Shown: positions 15,777 through 25,262, counted from the stretch's first letter. The stretch: 32,301 bases of DNA from Bauldia sp. (GCA_022841545.1 JALHRF010000041.1:1-32301); one strand, 5' to 3'. Notes: generated by a model not told the origin, from the sequence alone. Numbers and translations: made by a program.

Positions 15777-18611
15777 TCAGATCGCATCATCGCCCATCGC
15801 TTCCCTGACCAGGTCCTCGGCCGCCTCGCGGAGCACCGCCTCGCTCGCCTCGCCGCCGACCGACTCGCGCCCGATCTGGAGCATCGCCGGCACCGCGAGC
15901 GGCGAGATCCGGTCGAGCCGTTTATGCACGATTCGGCCCCGCACGCGCGAGAGCATCTCGCCGACCCGCGCCACCTCGAGCAGGCCGGTCGCGGCGTCCG
16001 CCCACGTCGCCTGGAGGAGAATGTGGTCGGGTTCGTGGCGGCGGAGCACGTCGTAGATCAGGTCGGTCGAGACCGTCACCTGCCGGCCGGACTTCTCCTT
16101 GCCCGGATGGCGCTTCTCGATCAGCCCCGAGATCAGCGCCGTGTTCCGGAACATGCGCTTGAGGAGATAGCTCTCCGCCATCCACGCCTCGAGGTCGTCG
16201 CCGAGCATGTCCTCGGCGAAGAGCTGACCGAGGCTCGGCTCGTCGCGGGAAAACGCCCGTCCGAGGTCGCCCAGCGCCCAGATCGCGATCGCATAGTCCG
16301 ACGCCACGAACCCGACCGGCCGAAGCCGCGCCCGTTCGAGCCGCCGCGTCAAGAGCATGCCGAGCGTCTGGTGCGCGAGCCGCCCCTCGAAGGGATAGGC
16401 CACCATATAGGTCCGGTTGCCGCGCGGAAACGTCTCGACCAGGAGCTGGTCGCGCTTCGGCAGGAGCGAGCGCTTCTTCTGGATCTTCAGCCAATCCGCC
16501 ACCTGCGGCGGCAGCCGCTTCCACGACTTCGGGTCGGCGAGCATGGTGCGCACCCCGTCGGCGAGGAACGAGGTGATGGGGAACTTGCCCCCCGCATAGA
16601 TCGGGATCTTCGGCGTGTCGTCGGCGGTCCGGATGGCGATCACCTCGTTCTCCCGCATCCCCTCGTAGCGGAGGATCAGCCCGGCGAAGAGGAACGTGTC
16701 GCCGGGCGACAGCGCCTCGATGAAGCTTTCCTCGATCTTCCCGATCGACCGCCCCGCCCGCCCGGCGAACCCCATCGCCGCCGTCCGCGCCACCCGCACG
16801 GCCAGGAGCGGCGCCTCGATGATCGTCCCGGCATTGAGCCGGTACTGCTGCGCCACCCGGGGATGGGTGATCCGCCAGAGCCCGTCCGCCCCTCTCCTGA
16901 TTTTGGCGAAGCGCTCGTAGCTGCGGAGCGCATAGCCCCCGGTCGCGACGAAATCGACGACGCGGTCGAAGGTCTCCCGCGAGAGCGTGCGATAGGGGTA
17001 GGCCGACGTGACCTCGGCATAGAGCGCATCGGCGTCGAACGGCATCGAGCAGGCCATGCCGAGCACGTGCTGGGCGAGCACGTCGAGCGCGCCGGGCTGG
17101 ATCGGCGGCGTGTCCTGCGCGCCGAGATAGTTGGCGTCGAGCGCCACCCGGCACTCGATCACCTCGAAGCGGTTGGCCGGAACGAGGATCGCCTTCGACG
17201 GCTCGTCGAGGCGGTGGTTGGCGCGGCCGATCCGCTGCGCCAGCCGCGACGCCCCCTTCGGCGCGCCGACATTGATGACGAGATCGACATCGCCCCAGTC
17301 GATGCCGAGATCGAGCGTCGAGGTGCACACCACGGCGCGGAGTTTCCCCGCCGCCATCGCCGTCTCGACCTTCCGCCGCTGCCCCGCATCGAGCGAGCCG
17401 TGATGCAGCGCGATCGGCAGCCCGTCGACATTGATCCGCCACAGCTCCTGGAAGATCAGCTCCGCCTGCGAGCGGACATTGACGAAAAGGAGCGCCATCC
17501 GGTGCCGCTTCACGATCTCGTAGATGTCTGGCACCGCATATTTCGAGGAATGCCCCGACCACGGGATGCGTTCTTCCGAGTCGAGGATCGCGATCTCGGG
17601 CTTCGCCCCGCCTTCGACCACCACGATGTCGGCAAGTACCGGCGTGCCCGTTGCAACGGCCGCGATGCCCCCCTCTCCCCCTGTGGGAGAGGGCCGTTTC
17701 GCTTGGCGAGCCGGAGGCGAGCTTAGCGAAACGGGGTGAGGGAGCAGCTCCACGTCAGCCGCTGCGACCCCCTCACCCTTCGTGGGAAGGCGAGGGGGCA
17801 GTTGCCTATCGCCAGGCCGCTCATCCCCGCGCACGCGGGGATCCAGCTTTTCGAGGGCGAGTCCTTCAGAAACTGGATTCCCGCGTGCGCGGGAATGAGC
17901 GGCCGAGTTGTTTCCGCTAATTGCGCGCGATGCCGAATCCCCCTCCGCTCCGCCGTCCTGCCCCACGAGCCACCCGCGGAGCGCATCCGGGTCGGCGACG
18001 GTCGCCGACAGCCCGATCGTCTTCAGCCGCGGCGCAAGCCCCCTGAGCCGCGCGAGCCCGAGCGCCAGCAGGTCGCCGCGCTTGCTCGTCACCAGCGCGT
18101 GCAGCTCGTCGAGGATCACCGTGTCGAGGTCGCCGAAGAACCGGGCCGCGTCCTTGGCCGAGAGTAAGAGCGCCACCTGCTCCGGCGTGGTGAGGAGAAT
18201 GTCCGGCGGCCTCAGCTTCTGCCGCTGGCGCTTGTGGACGGGCGTGTCGCCGGTCCGCGTCTCGATCGAAACGCCGAGCCCCATCTCGGCGACCGGCGCC
18301 TCGAGGTTCCGCGCGATGTCGACGGCGAGCGCCTTGAGCGGCGAGATGTAGAGCGTGTGGATGCCGCGCCCCTCCGGCCGGTTCACCGCCGGCCGCTCGT
18401 GAAGCGCGGTCAGCGTCGGCAGGAACCCCGCCAGCGTCTTCCCCGCCCCGGTCGGTGCGATCAGAAGCGTCGAGCGCCCCGCCCGCGCCTTCTGCAAGAG
18501 CGCGAGCTGGTGCGGCCGCGGCGTCCACCCGCGCGCTGTGAACCACGCGGCGAACGGGGCAGGCAAGGCAGGCGGCTTGGCGGCGGCGCGGGTGCGGGCA
18601 GGAGCTCTCAC
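15777..18611 (-). CDS. Ligase-associated DEXH-box DNA helicase (Lhr-type) with a repeat-encoded insertion
   Basis: A 944-residue SF2 helicase. RecA domain 1 carries Walker A (IAPTGAGKTLAGFLP, about 51-65), DELH (about 168-171) and LSATVAD (201-207). RecA domain 2 has FVNVRSQAELIFQELWR, TSTLDLGIDWGDVDLVINVG and QRIGRANH. The C-terminal half is the Lhr-type DEAD/H-associated domain. In the related proteins I know, domain 1 leads directly into DIVVVEGG. Here residues ~219-325 are extra, encoded by palindromic repeats (17640-17957) that keep the frame open. The start is a GTG at 18611 with a poor ribosome-binding site. Partners in other bacteria are PdeM (present), an ATP-dependent ligase and an exonuclease (both absent here). 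It lies 49 bp downstream of the HemG-like gene. Whether the inserted protein is active is unknown; all helicase motifs outside the insertion are intact. Confidence 0.9.
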   Translation of the reverse strand: MRAPARTRAAAKPPALPAPFAAWFTARGWTPRPHQLALLQKARAGRSTLLIAPTGAGKTLAGFLPTLTALHERPAVNRPEGRGIHTLYISPLKALAVDIARNLEAPVAEMGLGVSIETRTGDTPVHKRQRQKLRPPDILLTTPEQVALLLSAKDAARFFGDLDTVILDELHALVTSKRGDLLALGLARLRGLAPRLKTIGLSATVADPDALRGWLVGQDGGAEGDSASRAISGNNSAAHSRARGNPVSEGLALEKLDPRVRGDERPGDRQLPPRLPTKGEGVAAADVELLPHPVSLSSPPARQAKRPSPTGGEGGIAAVATGTPVLADIVVVEGGAKPEIAILDSEERIPWSGHSSKYAVPDIYEIVKRHRMALLFVNVRSQAELIFQELWRINVDGLPIALHHGSLDAGQRRKVETAMAAGKLRAVVCTSTLDLGIDWGDVDLVINVGAPKGASRLAQRIGRANHRLDEPSKAILVPANRFEVIECRVALDANYLGAQDTPPIQPGALDVLAQHVLGMACSMPFDADALYAEVTSAYPYRTLSRETFDRVVDFVATGGYALRSYERFAKIRRGADGLWRITHPRVAQQYRLNAGTIIEAPLLAVRVARTAAMGFAGRAGRSIGKIEESFIEALSPGDTFLFAGLILRYEGMRENEVIAIRTADDTPKIPIYAGGKFPITSFLADGVRTMLADPKSWKRLPPQVADWLKIQKKRSLLPKRDQLLVETFPRGNRTYMVAYPFEGRLAHQTLGMLLTRRLERARLRPVGFVASDYAIAIWALGDLGRAFSRDEPSLGQLFAEDMLGDDLEAWMAESYLLKRMFRNTALISGLIEKRHPGKEKSGRQVTVSTDLIYDVLRRHEPDHILLQATWADAATGLLEVARVGEMLSRVRGRIVHKRLDRISPLAVPAMLQIGRESVGGEASEAVLREAAEDLVREAMGDDAI
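17671..17798. repeat. Palindromic repeat cluster B inside the helicase gene
   Basis: Three successive hairpins: CCCTCTCCC/GGGAGAGGG (17671-17693), CCGTTTCGCT/AGCGAAACGG (17694-17734, 10-bp perfect arms) and CCCCCTC/GAGGGGG (17768-17798). It resembles the dispersed CCCTCTCCCC-type repeats of Rhizobiales intergenic regions but lies within an open reading frame. It encodes roughly the segment LPPRLPTKGEGVAAADVELL through PTGGEGG of the helicase. Confidence 0.85.
17819..17900. repeat. Palindromic repeat, copy A2, inside the helicase gene
   Basis: An 82-bp element with 28-bp inverted ends (17819-17846 and 17873-17900; two mismatches), each end itself a CCCCGCGCACGCGGGG-type palindrome. It is closely related to copy A1 at 3003-3085, including the CCAG...CTGGATTCCCGC junctions. 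Read on the minus strand in the helicase frame it encodes AHSRARGNPVSEGLALEKLD followed by PRVRGDER. Confidence 0.9.
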
Positions 18612-18660
18612 CGCCCAACGTTAGCCGGAGCTAAGGGCCGCCGTCCATGCTTTGTTCCGC

Positions 18661-19212
18661 TCAATCGGATGCCCGGCTGCCCCGGAGGGATGCGAGGAAG
18701 GATTCGACAAAGCGGCGGACGGAGTCCCAGTCGGTGTATTCGTGGTCGACATGGGGGTCGTCGTCGCGGCCCATCTGCCGGGCGATCAGGCGCATCGCCA
18801 GGCGCTTGAAGAAGTCGTACTGGCTGAAGCGAATGGCGCCGGCGGCATGGAGCGTCATCGTCGGCGTCCAGCCGGCCGCCTGCAGCATCTTCTGGCAGAG
18901 CTCGTCGACCTCGGCGCGCGCGTGCGGGTCATCGCTCGCCGCTGCCATGGAAACCGAAATGAAGGCCGAAGGCATGGCGTTGAGGGCGTCGCGCCACTGA
19001 TGGATGCGATGCACGAGCGCCGACTGGTAGCGGCCGATATGCACCGAGCCGGTGAGGATCGCCGCTTCAAAGCGGCCGGGCTCGACCTCGTCCGCCACGG
19101 TCGCATCGAACAGAGCCGGCTCATGGCCGGCCTCCTTCAACAGGTCGGCGACGAACTCCGCGACCTTCCGGGTCTGGCCCTCGGTCGTGGCGTAGCAGAT
19201 CAGAACCCGCAT
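18661..19212 (-). CDS. HemG-like flavodoxin-domain protein (menaquinone-dependent protoporphyrinogen oxidase family)
   Basis: A 183-residue flavodoxin-like protein. The FMN phosphate loop is YATTEGQTRKVAEF near the N-terminus. Other family features are ILTGSVHIGRYQSALVHRI, MPSAFISVSMAA, AGAIRFSQYDFFKRLAMRLI and the terminal DHEYTDWDSVRRFVESF, all aligning from memory with E. coli HemG. HemG oxidises protoporphyrinogen IX using quinones in anaerobic heme synthesis; many alphaproteobacterial paralogues are not proven to do so, hence no symbol. It starts 12 bp after the ABC ATPase gene and ends 49 bp before the helicase, so it may be co-transcribed with either. Confidence 0.85.
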   Translation of the reverse strand: MRVLICYATTEGQTRKVAEFVADLLKEAGHEPALFDATVADEVEPGRFEAAILTGSVHIGRYQSALVHRIHQWRDALNAMPSAFISVSMAAASDDPHARAEVDELCQKMLQAAGWTPTMTLHAAGAIRFSQYDFFKRLAMRLIARQMGRDDDPHVDHEYTDWDSVRRFVESFLASLRGSRASD

Positions 19213-19224
19213 CCTAACCTTCTC

Positions 19225-20097
19225 CTATCCATGCGCGCTGGCATGCGGCGCCGGAAGACCCGTCGCCCACTTCTCGATCGGCGGCGGAGGCACCGCCCCG
19301 GTCATGATCGCGACCGCATCCGACATCGCGTACTGCCTGGGATCGATCACCGCGATGCGCCGGCCAAGGCGCATGATGTGGATGCGATCGGCGACCTCGA
19401 ACACATGCGGAATATTGTGACTGATCAGGATGATCGGCAACCCCCGGCGCTTGACGTCGAGCATCAGTTCCAGCACCCGCCGGCCTTCCTTCACCCCCAG
19501 CGCCGCGGTCGGCTCGTCCATGATGAGCACCTTCGTGCCGAAGGCGGCAGCGCGCGCCACCGCCACGCCCTGGCGCTGGCCGCCGGACAGCGTGTCGATG
19601 GTCTGGTCGATGTCCTGGATGGTCATGAGCCCGAGGGCCGAAAGCTGTTCGCGCGCCTCGCGGCGCATCTCGGCGCGGTCGAGGGTGCGGAGTATCCTGC
19701 CGGCGAGGCCAGCTTTCCGGAGTTCGCGGCCGAGGAACAGGTTGGCGACGATCGAGAGCGACGGCGACAGCGCAAGGTCCTGATACACCGTCTCGATGCC
19801 GGCGACGCGCGCTTCGAGGGGGGAGCGGAATTTCACGACCTCGCCGTCGAGCCTGATCTCGCCCTCGTCGGGGATCACCGCGCCGGAGATCGACTTGATG
19901 AGCACCGACTTGCCGGCGCCGTTATCGCCGATCAGGCCGAGGATCTCGCCCGGCATGAGATCGAGATCGGCATGGTCCAGCGCCACGACCCGGCCGTAGC
20001 GCTTGACCAGCCCCCGCGCCTGCACCACCGGGCGGAACGGAGACGTCGGGCTGGCGCCCGGCGCGGCTTCGCCGGCGATGTCGAAGGCAGCGTCCAT
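19225..20097 (-). CDS. Sugar-type ABC transporter ATP-binding protein, without its partners
   Basis: The product is 290 residues from the ATG at 20097 (MDAAFDIAGEAAPGASPTSP); the frame stays open upstream to 20172 without conserved residues. It has a single nucleotide-binding domain: Walker A GDNGAGKSVLIKSISG, Q-loop YQDLALSPSLSIVANLFLGRE, signature LSGGQRQGVAVARAAAF, Walker B VLIMDEPTAALG and the switch histidine in LISHN. The short single-domain form resembles FrcA-type sugar importers rather than the ~500-residue two-domain type. The membrane permease and periplasmic binding-protein genes that normally accompany it are absent on both sides: the hydrogenase operon ends 181 bp upstream and a flavodoxin gene follows. 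It is either an orphan or shared by a transporter encoded elsewhere. In the 181-bp upstream gap no permease remnant was recognised. Confidence 0.92.
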   Translation of the reverse strand: MDAAFDIAGEAAPGASPTSPFRPVVQARGLVKRYGRVVALDHADLDLMPGEILGLIGDNGAGKSVLIKSISGAVIPDEGEIRLDGEVVKFRSPLEARVAGIETVYQDLALSPSLSIVANLFLGRELRKAGLAGRILRTLDRAEMRREAREQLSALGLMTIQDIDQTIDTLSGGQRQGVAVARAAAFGTKVLIMDEPTAALGVKEGRRVLELMLDVKRRGLPIILISHNIPHVFEVADRIHIMRLGRRIAVIDPRQYAMSDAVAIMTGAVPPPPIEKWATGLPAPHASAHG

Positions 20098-20278
20098 GCC
20101 GAAGGCCCCCCAGATGCTGATCCCGAACCCTCGCCGCGAAGTGGCTGGCCCTGGTCGCCAAATCCCACGCACGCTCCGGATTCGGTTCGAGTCCGATAGC
20201 TTCGATGCAACAGCGGAGTAGCCGTGGACACTTTGCGCCAGATCAAGCCGATCCGCCTTTTCTGGGCGCCGCCGAACC

Positions 20279-21322
20279 TCAGCAGATCCGCGGCAGCTGT
20301 TCGCCGCTCAGCATGTCGAGAATCCGCGTTCCGCCGATGAGTCCCCGCGCCGAGACGCGGCCGGCGGGGCCGGACGTGACGACGCCGATCGCCACTGCGC
20401 CTTCCGACACGGCGTGGCCGCGGAGGATGGCGATGGCGCGCTCGGCATCGCCAGCCCCGACGAAGGCGACGAAGCGACCCTCATTGGCGACGTGGAACGG
20501 ATCGAGCCCGAGGATCTCGCAGGCGGCGGCGACGGGCACGCTGACCGCGACCTCGCGCTCGTCGATCGCCATGGCGAGCCCGGCCGTCTCGGCAATCTCC
20601 ACGAGGCCGCCGGCGAGGCCACCCCGGGTCAGGTCCCGGAGGCAATGCACGTCGACGCCTGCGTCGAGGAGCGCCAGGACCGGCGCCGCCACGGAGGCGC
20701 AATCGCTCACGATCGCCGGCTCGAAACCGAGGCCCTCGCGCGCCGCCATGACGGCGATGCCGTGGCGGCCGACATCGCCGGAGAGAATGACGACGTCGCC
20801 CGGCCTGACGGCCTGCGGCTCGATGGCCGGGGTCGCGACGATGGAGCCGACGCCGGAGGTGGTGATGAACACGCCGTCGGCCTTGCCCCGCTCGACGACC
20901 TTGAGGTCGCCGGTAACGACGCGCACGCCCGCGGCGCGGGCAGCAACGGCCATGGACTGGACGATGCGGCCGAGCAGCGCGGTCTCAAGGCCCTCCTCGA
21001 GAATGAAGGCGGCGCTGAGGAAAGCCGGCCGCGCCCCGCACATCGCAAGGTCGTTGACCGTGCCGTTGACGGCGAGGCTGCCGATGTCGCCGCCGGGAAA
21101 GACGAGCGGGCGGACGACATAGGAATCCGTGGTCATGGCGACCGGACCGGCGAGATCGAGCCGCGCGCCGTCGTGGCGGCGGGCGAGCTCCGGACCGTCG
21201 AAGGCAGGACGGAAGATGGTGTCGAGCAGCCGCTCGGTGGCCCGACCGCCGCCGCCATGGGCAGTCCTGATGGTCTCGTCGCCGGGCAGCGGCACCGGGC
21301 AGGACAGGGCGAAATCGTCCAC
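20279..21322 (-). CDS. hypE: Hydrogenase expression/formation protein HypE
   Basis: A 347-residue PurM-like ATPase that dehydrates the thiocarboxamide on its own C-terminal cysteine to the thiocyanate used as cyanide ligand source for the [NiFe] site. The C-terminus ends in LPRIC, the obligatory ...PRIC tail, so the carrier cysteine is present. Other motifs are AHGGGGRATERLLDTIF, TTDSYVVRPLVFPGGDIGSL, VNDLAMCGARP and DLTRGGLAGGLVEIA. The start is a GTG at 21322, 4 bp after the hypD stop and preceded by GCGGAG. Initiation further upstream would overlap hypD and is not supported by conserved sequence. It is the last gene of the hydrogenase operon. Confidence 0.95.
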   Translation of the reverse strand: MDDFALSCPVPLPGDETIRTAHGGGGRATERLLDTIFRPAFDGPELARRHDGARLDLAGPVAMTTDSYVVRPLVFPGGDIGSLAVNGTVNDLAMCGARPAFLSAAFILEEGLETALLGRIVQSMAVAARAAGVRVVTGDLKVVERGKADGVFITTSGVGSIVATPAIEPQAVRPGDVVILSGDVGRHGIAVMAAREGLGFEPAIVSDCASVAAPVLALLDAGVDVHCLRDLTRGGLAGGLVEIAETAGLAMAIDEREVAVSVPVAAACEILGLDPFHVANEGRFVAFVGAGDAERAIAILRGHAVSEGAVAIGVVTSGPAGRVSARGLIGGTRILDMLSGEQLPRIC

Positions 21323-21326
21323 CGCG

Positions 21327-22426
<1,100 letters not shown>

Positions 22427-22430
<4 letters not shown>

Positions 22431-22687
22431 GGCAACCGGCCCGCCGCGAGTTCCGCCTCGATCTCGCCGATGCGTTCGAGATGCGCGAAGACCTTTTCCG
22501 CTTCGGCGGCGTCAATGACGGTGATGGCGAAGCCGACATGGACGAGGACGTAGTCGCCGAGCCCTGCCTCAGGGGTGAAGGCGAGGTTGATCTCCTTGAC
22601 GACGCCGCCGAAATCGACCCGTGCGGTGCGCAGGAGCGGATCGTCGCCGGAAAGGGACAGGATCAGGCCGGGAATGGCGAGGCACAT
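22427..22687 (-). CDS. hypC: HypC/HybG-family hydrogenase maturation chaperone
   Basis: An 86-residue protein that starts [16 protein letters not shown]; the N-terminal Cys2, essential for binding HypD and the large-subunit precursor, is present. The OB-like core ([20 protein letters not shown], then [20 protein letters not shown]) fits the family. The ATG at 22687 overlaps the hypF stop (TGATG), and its stop overlaps the hypD start. With only one hydrogenase in the window, this HypC probably serves the adjacent large subunit. Confidence 0.96.
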
Positions 22688-24990
22688 CAGGCCGCTCCTT
22701 CCATGCGCGCCGCCCACCAGGCCTGGCCGAGGGCGAGGCCGCCGTCGTTGGCCGGCACCCGCTCGTGCCACCAGGGCGTCAGGCCGGCGGCGCGAAGCTC
22801 CGCGACCGCGGCTTCGGTCAGGCGCCCGTTGTGGAAGCACCCGCCGCTGAGGACGACGGTCGCCTCGCCGAATCTGGCAGCAACCGCGGCGATGGCAAGG
22901 GCAAGGCCCCGATGGAAGGCGCCAGAGATCACGCCTGCGGCGACACCTGACCGGAGATCGGCAAGGATCGCGTGGAGGGCGGGCTCCCAGTCGACCTGGA
23001 GCGGCGCCCCGCCATCCCCGTCGCGGATCGGGAAATCGTAAGCGGCGCCGGGATCAGGAGAGGCCGCCGCCCATTCCAGTTCGGCCGCCGCCTGCCCCTC
23101 ATAGGTCGTGCACTGGCGAAGATCGACGAGGGCCGCGACGGCATCGAACAGGCGTCCGGCGCTGGTGGTGACCGGGGCATTGACGCCGCGTTCGAGCATG
23201 GTGGCGAGGGTAATCCGCTCGGCCGGCGTGAAGGCGGCGACGGCCGGGAGATCGGACATTACCAGCGCATCACGGCCGAAGGCGGCGAAGAGCAGGCCGA
23301 GCGCCGAACGTCGCGGCTCGCGGATTGCAGCCTCGCCGCCGGGAATCCGGAACGGCCGGAGGCAGGCGACGCGGTGCCAGCCCGCGGCATCGATCCGGAG
23401 GAACTCGCCGCCCCAGACCGTGCCGTCGGGGCCGTAGCCGGTGCCGTCCCAGGCGACGCCGAGGACCGGCGACGCGAGACCATGCTCGGCCATGCAGGCG
23501 GCAATATGGGCGACGTGGTGCTGAACGGCGACGACCGGAACGCCGAACCGTTCCGCCGTGCGGGTCGAATGATAATCGGGGTGGAGATCGCAGACGACGA
23601 GGCGCGGCGGCGTGCGGTGGAGTCCGGTGATGTCACGAGTCGCGACATCGTAGGCGTCGCGGGCCTCCGGCGTGTCGAGGTCGCCGAGGTGCTGGCCGAG
23701 GATGACGCCGGCGCCGGTCGAGAGCGCGACCGCGGCCTTGAGGTGGCCGCCGAGGGCGAGGATGCCGGGCTCGATGCCGGCAGGGATCGTCGCCGGCGCG
23801 TAGCCGCGGGCGCGGCGGATGAGCTGCGGCCGCCCGGCGACGATGCGGGCGACCGAATCGTCGAGCGGACGGACGATCGGCCGATCGTGGACGAGGAAGA
23901 GGTCGGCGATGCCGGCGAGGCGGGCGAGGGCCTCGTGCTCATCGATGACGATCGCCTCGCTGGTGCGGTTGCCGCTGGTCGCGACCAGCGGGAAGCTGCA
24001 TTGCCCGAGGAGAAGATGGTGGAGCGGCGCGTAGGCGAGCATGGCGCCGAGATAGGGGTTGCGTGGCGCCACGGCCTCGGCAAGCGCTCCGCCGCATTTC
24101 CGGACCAGGACGATCGGCCGGGCGGGCGACGCGAGGAGCATTGCCTCGGCTTCGCTTGTCTCAGCTTCGCGGGCGAGGTCGGCGAGCGACGCGAACATGA
24201 CGGCGAGGGGCTTGTCCGGCCTCCCCTTGCGGCGGCGCAGGCGGCGGACGGCAGCTTCGTCGCGCGCGTCGACCATGAGGTGGAAACCGCCGATCCCTTT
24301 GACCGCGACGATGGCGCCGTCGCGAAGCGCGGCCGCCGCGGCGAGGAGAGCGTCGTGCCGGGTGGCGCGGGTCTCCCCTGCCCCGTCCCACAGCGCGAGC
24401 TGCGGGCCGCAGGCCGGGCAGGCGATCGGTTCGGCATGGAAGCGGCGGTCGGCGGGATCGCGATACTCGGCACGGCAGGCCGTGCACATCGGGAAGTGGC
24501 GCATCGACGTGCCGGCGCGGTCGTAGGGCAGAGCTTCGACGATGGAGAAGCGCGGGCCGCACTGGGTGCAGTTGACGAAGGGATAGCGGTAGCGCCGGTC
24601 CGCCGGGTCGCGCATCTCGGCGAGGCAGTCGTCGCAGACGGCGAGGTCCGGCAGGACGGTGGCGGTGGCCGCTCCTTCGACGACGCTGTTGCGGATGGCG
24701 AAGCCGACATCGCCGCGGGGCCAGATCGCCTCCACGGCGAGATCGAGGATGGAGGCATTTGACGGCGGCGCGGTCTCGATCGCCGCGATCAGCCCGGCGA
24801 TCGCCGCAGGCGCGCCCTCGGCCTCGATGGTGACGCCCGCCGGCGTGTTGACGACGAAGCCGGCGAGGCCGCGCGCCGTTGCCTCGCGCCAGGCGAAGGG
24901 GCGGAAGCCGACGCCCTGGACGGCGCCGCGCACATCGATCCTCACCCTCTCGCGAACCATGCCCGTCCGCGGGGGGACGCCGGCGTTCAC
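22687..24990 (-). CDS. hypF: Carbamoyltransferase HypF
   Basis: The product has 767 residues, normal for HypF, which makes the carbamoyl-adenylate used for the CN ligands. Domain order: acylphosphatase (about 14-100, VRIDVRGAVQGVGFRPFAWR); two zinc fingers of CxxC-x18-CxxC form (CDDC...CTQC and CTAC...CPAC); a YrdC-like domain (GAIVAVKGIGGFHLMVDARD, RRKGRPDKPLAVM); and a Kae1-like carbamoyltransferase domain (VQHHVAHIAACMAEHG, GVAWDGTGYGPDGTVWGGEF, VVLSGGCFHNG). The start at 24990 overlaps the hypA-like stop by 4 bp; Met11 just before the acylphosphatase domain is an alternative. Confidence 0.97.
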   Translation of the reverse strand: MNAGVPPRTGMVRERVRIDVRGAVQGVGFRPFAWREATARGLAGFVVNTPAGVTIEAEGAPAAIAGLIAAIETAPPSNASILDLAVEAIWPRGDVGFAIRNSVVEGAATATVLPDLAVCDDCLAEMRDPADRRYRYPFVNCTQCGPRFSIVEALPYDRAGTSMRHFPMCTACRAEYRDPADRRFHAEPIACPACGPQLALWDGAGETRATRHDALLAAAAALRDGAIVAVKGIGGFHLMVDARDEAAVRRLRRRKGRPDKPLAVMFASLADLAREAETSEAEAMLLASPARPIVLVRKCGGALAEAVAPRNPYLGAMLAYAPLHHLLLGQCSFPLVATSGNRTSEAIVIDEHEALARLAGIADLFLVHDRPIVRPLDDSVARIVAGRPQLIRRARGYAPATIPAGIEPGILALGGHLKAAVALSTGAGVILGQHLGDLDTPEARDAYDVATRDITGLHRTPPRLVVCDLHPDYHSTRTAERFGVPVVAVQHHVAHIAACMAEHGLASPVLGVAWDGTGYGPDGTVWGGEFLRIDAAGWHRVACLRPFRIPGGEAAIREPRRSALGLLFAAFGRDALVMSDLPAVAAFTPAERITLATMLERGVNAPVTTSAGRLFDAVAALVDLRQCTTYEGQAAAELEWAAASPDPGAAYDFPIRDGDGGAPLQVDWEPALHAILADLRSGVAAGVISGAFHRGLALAIAAVAARFGEATVVLSGGCFHNGRLTEAAVAELRAAGLTPWWHERVPANDGGLALGQAWWAARMEGAA

Positions 24991-25256
24991 GTCGGCGCCT
25001 CGACGTCGATACCGGTGAGCAGCACCGACGCGGCGCGCGGATCGTGGATGTCGTCGGAGACGATCGTCTCGATCGCCGCGCCCGCGGCGATGGTGCCGGC
25101 CGCGGCGTCTTCGAAATGCTCGGCGAAATGGGCCGGGGTCATGTGGCTGAGGGCGCCGAGCCAGACGGAGACGCCGACCACGGCACGCGCGTTCTCGCGC
25201 TCCGCCGCGTTTAGCACCGCGCGCATCAGGTCGGCCATCAGGGCGTGCTCATGCAT
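24987..25256 (-). CDS. hypA: HypA-like hydrogenase nickel-insertion protein lacking the zinc domain
   Basis: An 89-residue protein that begins MHEHALMADLMRAVLNAAER, giving the nickel-binding MHE motif (H2, E3) of HypA. It continues with WLGALSHMTPAHFAEHFEDAAAGT, matching the HypA core (GALS...F.F...A.GT). Classical HypA is ~113 residues with four zinc-ligating cysteines; this protein has no cysteine at all and ends at IDVEAPT. It is therefore a shortened variant, not a frameshift: the stop overlaps the hypF start and the reading frame is clean. I recall similar short forms in group 3b clusters. No hypB GTPase is encoded in the operon. Confidence 0.82.
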   Translation of the reverse strand: MHEHALMADLMRAVLNAAERENARAVVGVSVWLGALSHMTPAHFAEHFEDAAAGTIAAGAAIETIVSDDIHDPRAASVLLTGIDVEAPT

Positions 25257-25262
25257 GGCCGT

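Noticed and set aside
17671-17900. Possible CRISPR array from repeated palindromic units
   Set aside because: The units differ from each other, there are no regular spacers, and the region lies in an open coding frame.
20130-20215. tRNA-like sequence with a GGTTCGAGTCC T-loop motif, a CGAAG/CTTCG end pair and a possible D arm
   Set aside because: The anticodon arm would need a 12-nt loop, there is no variable loop and the acceptor stem is only 5 bp, so it is not a tRNA; probably coincidence.
20233-20246. TTGCGCCAGATCAA, a possible second FNR-like box upstream of the ABC ATPase
   Set aside because: One half-site has two mismatches in five and there is no supporting context, so it was not called.
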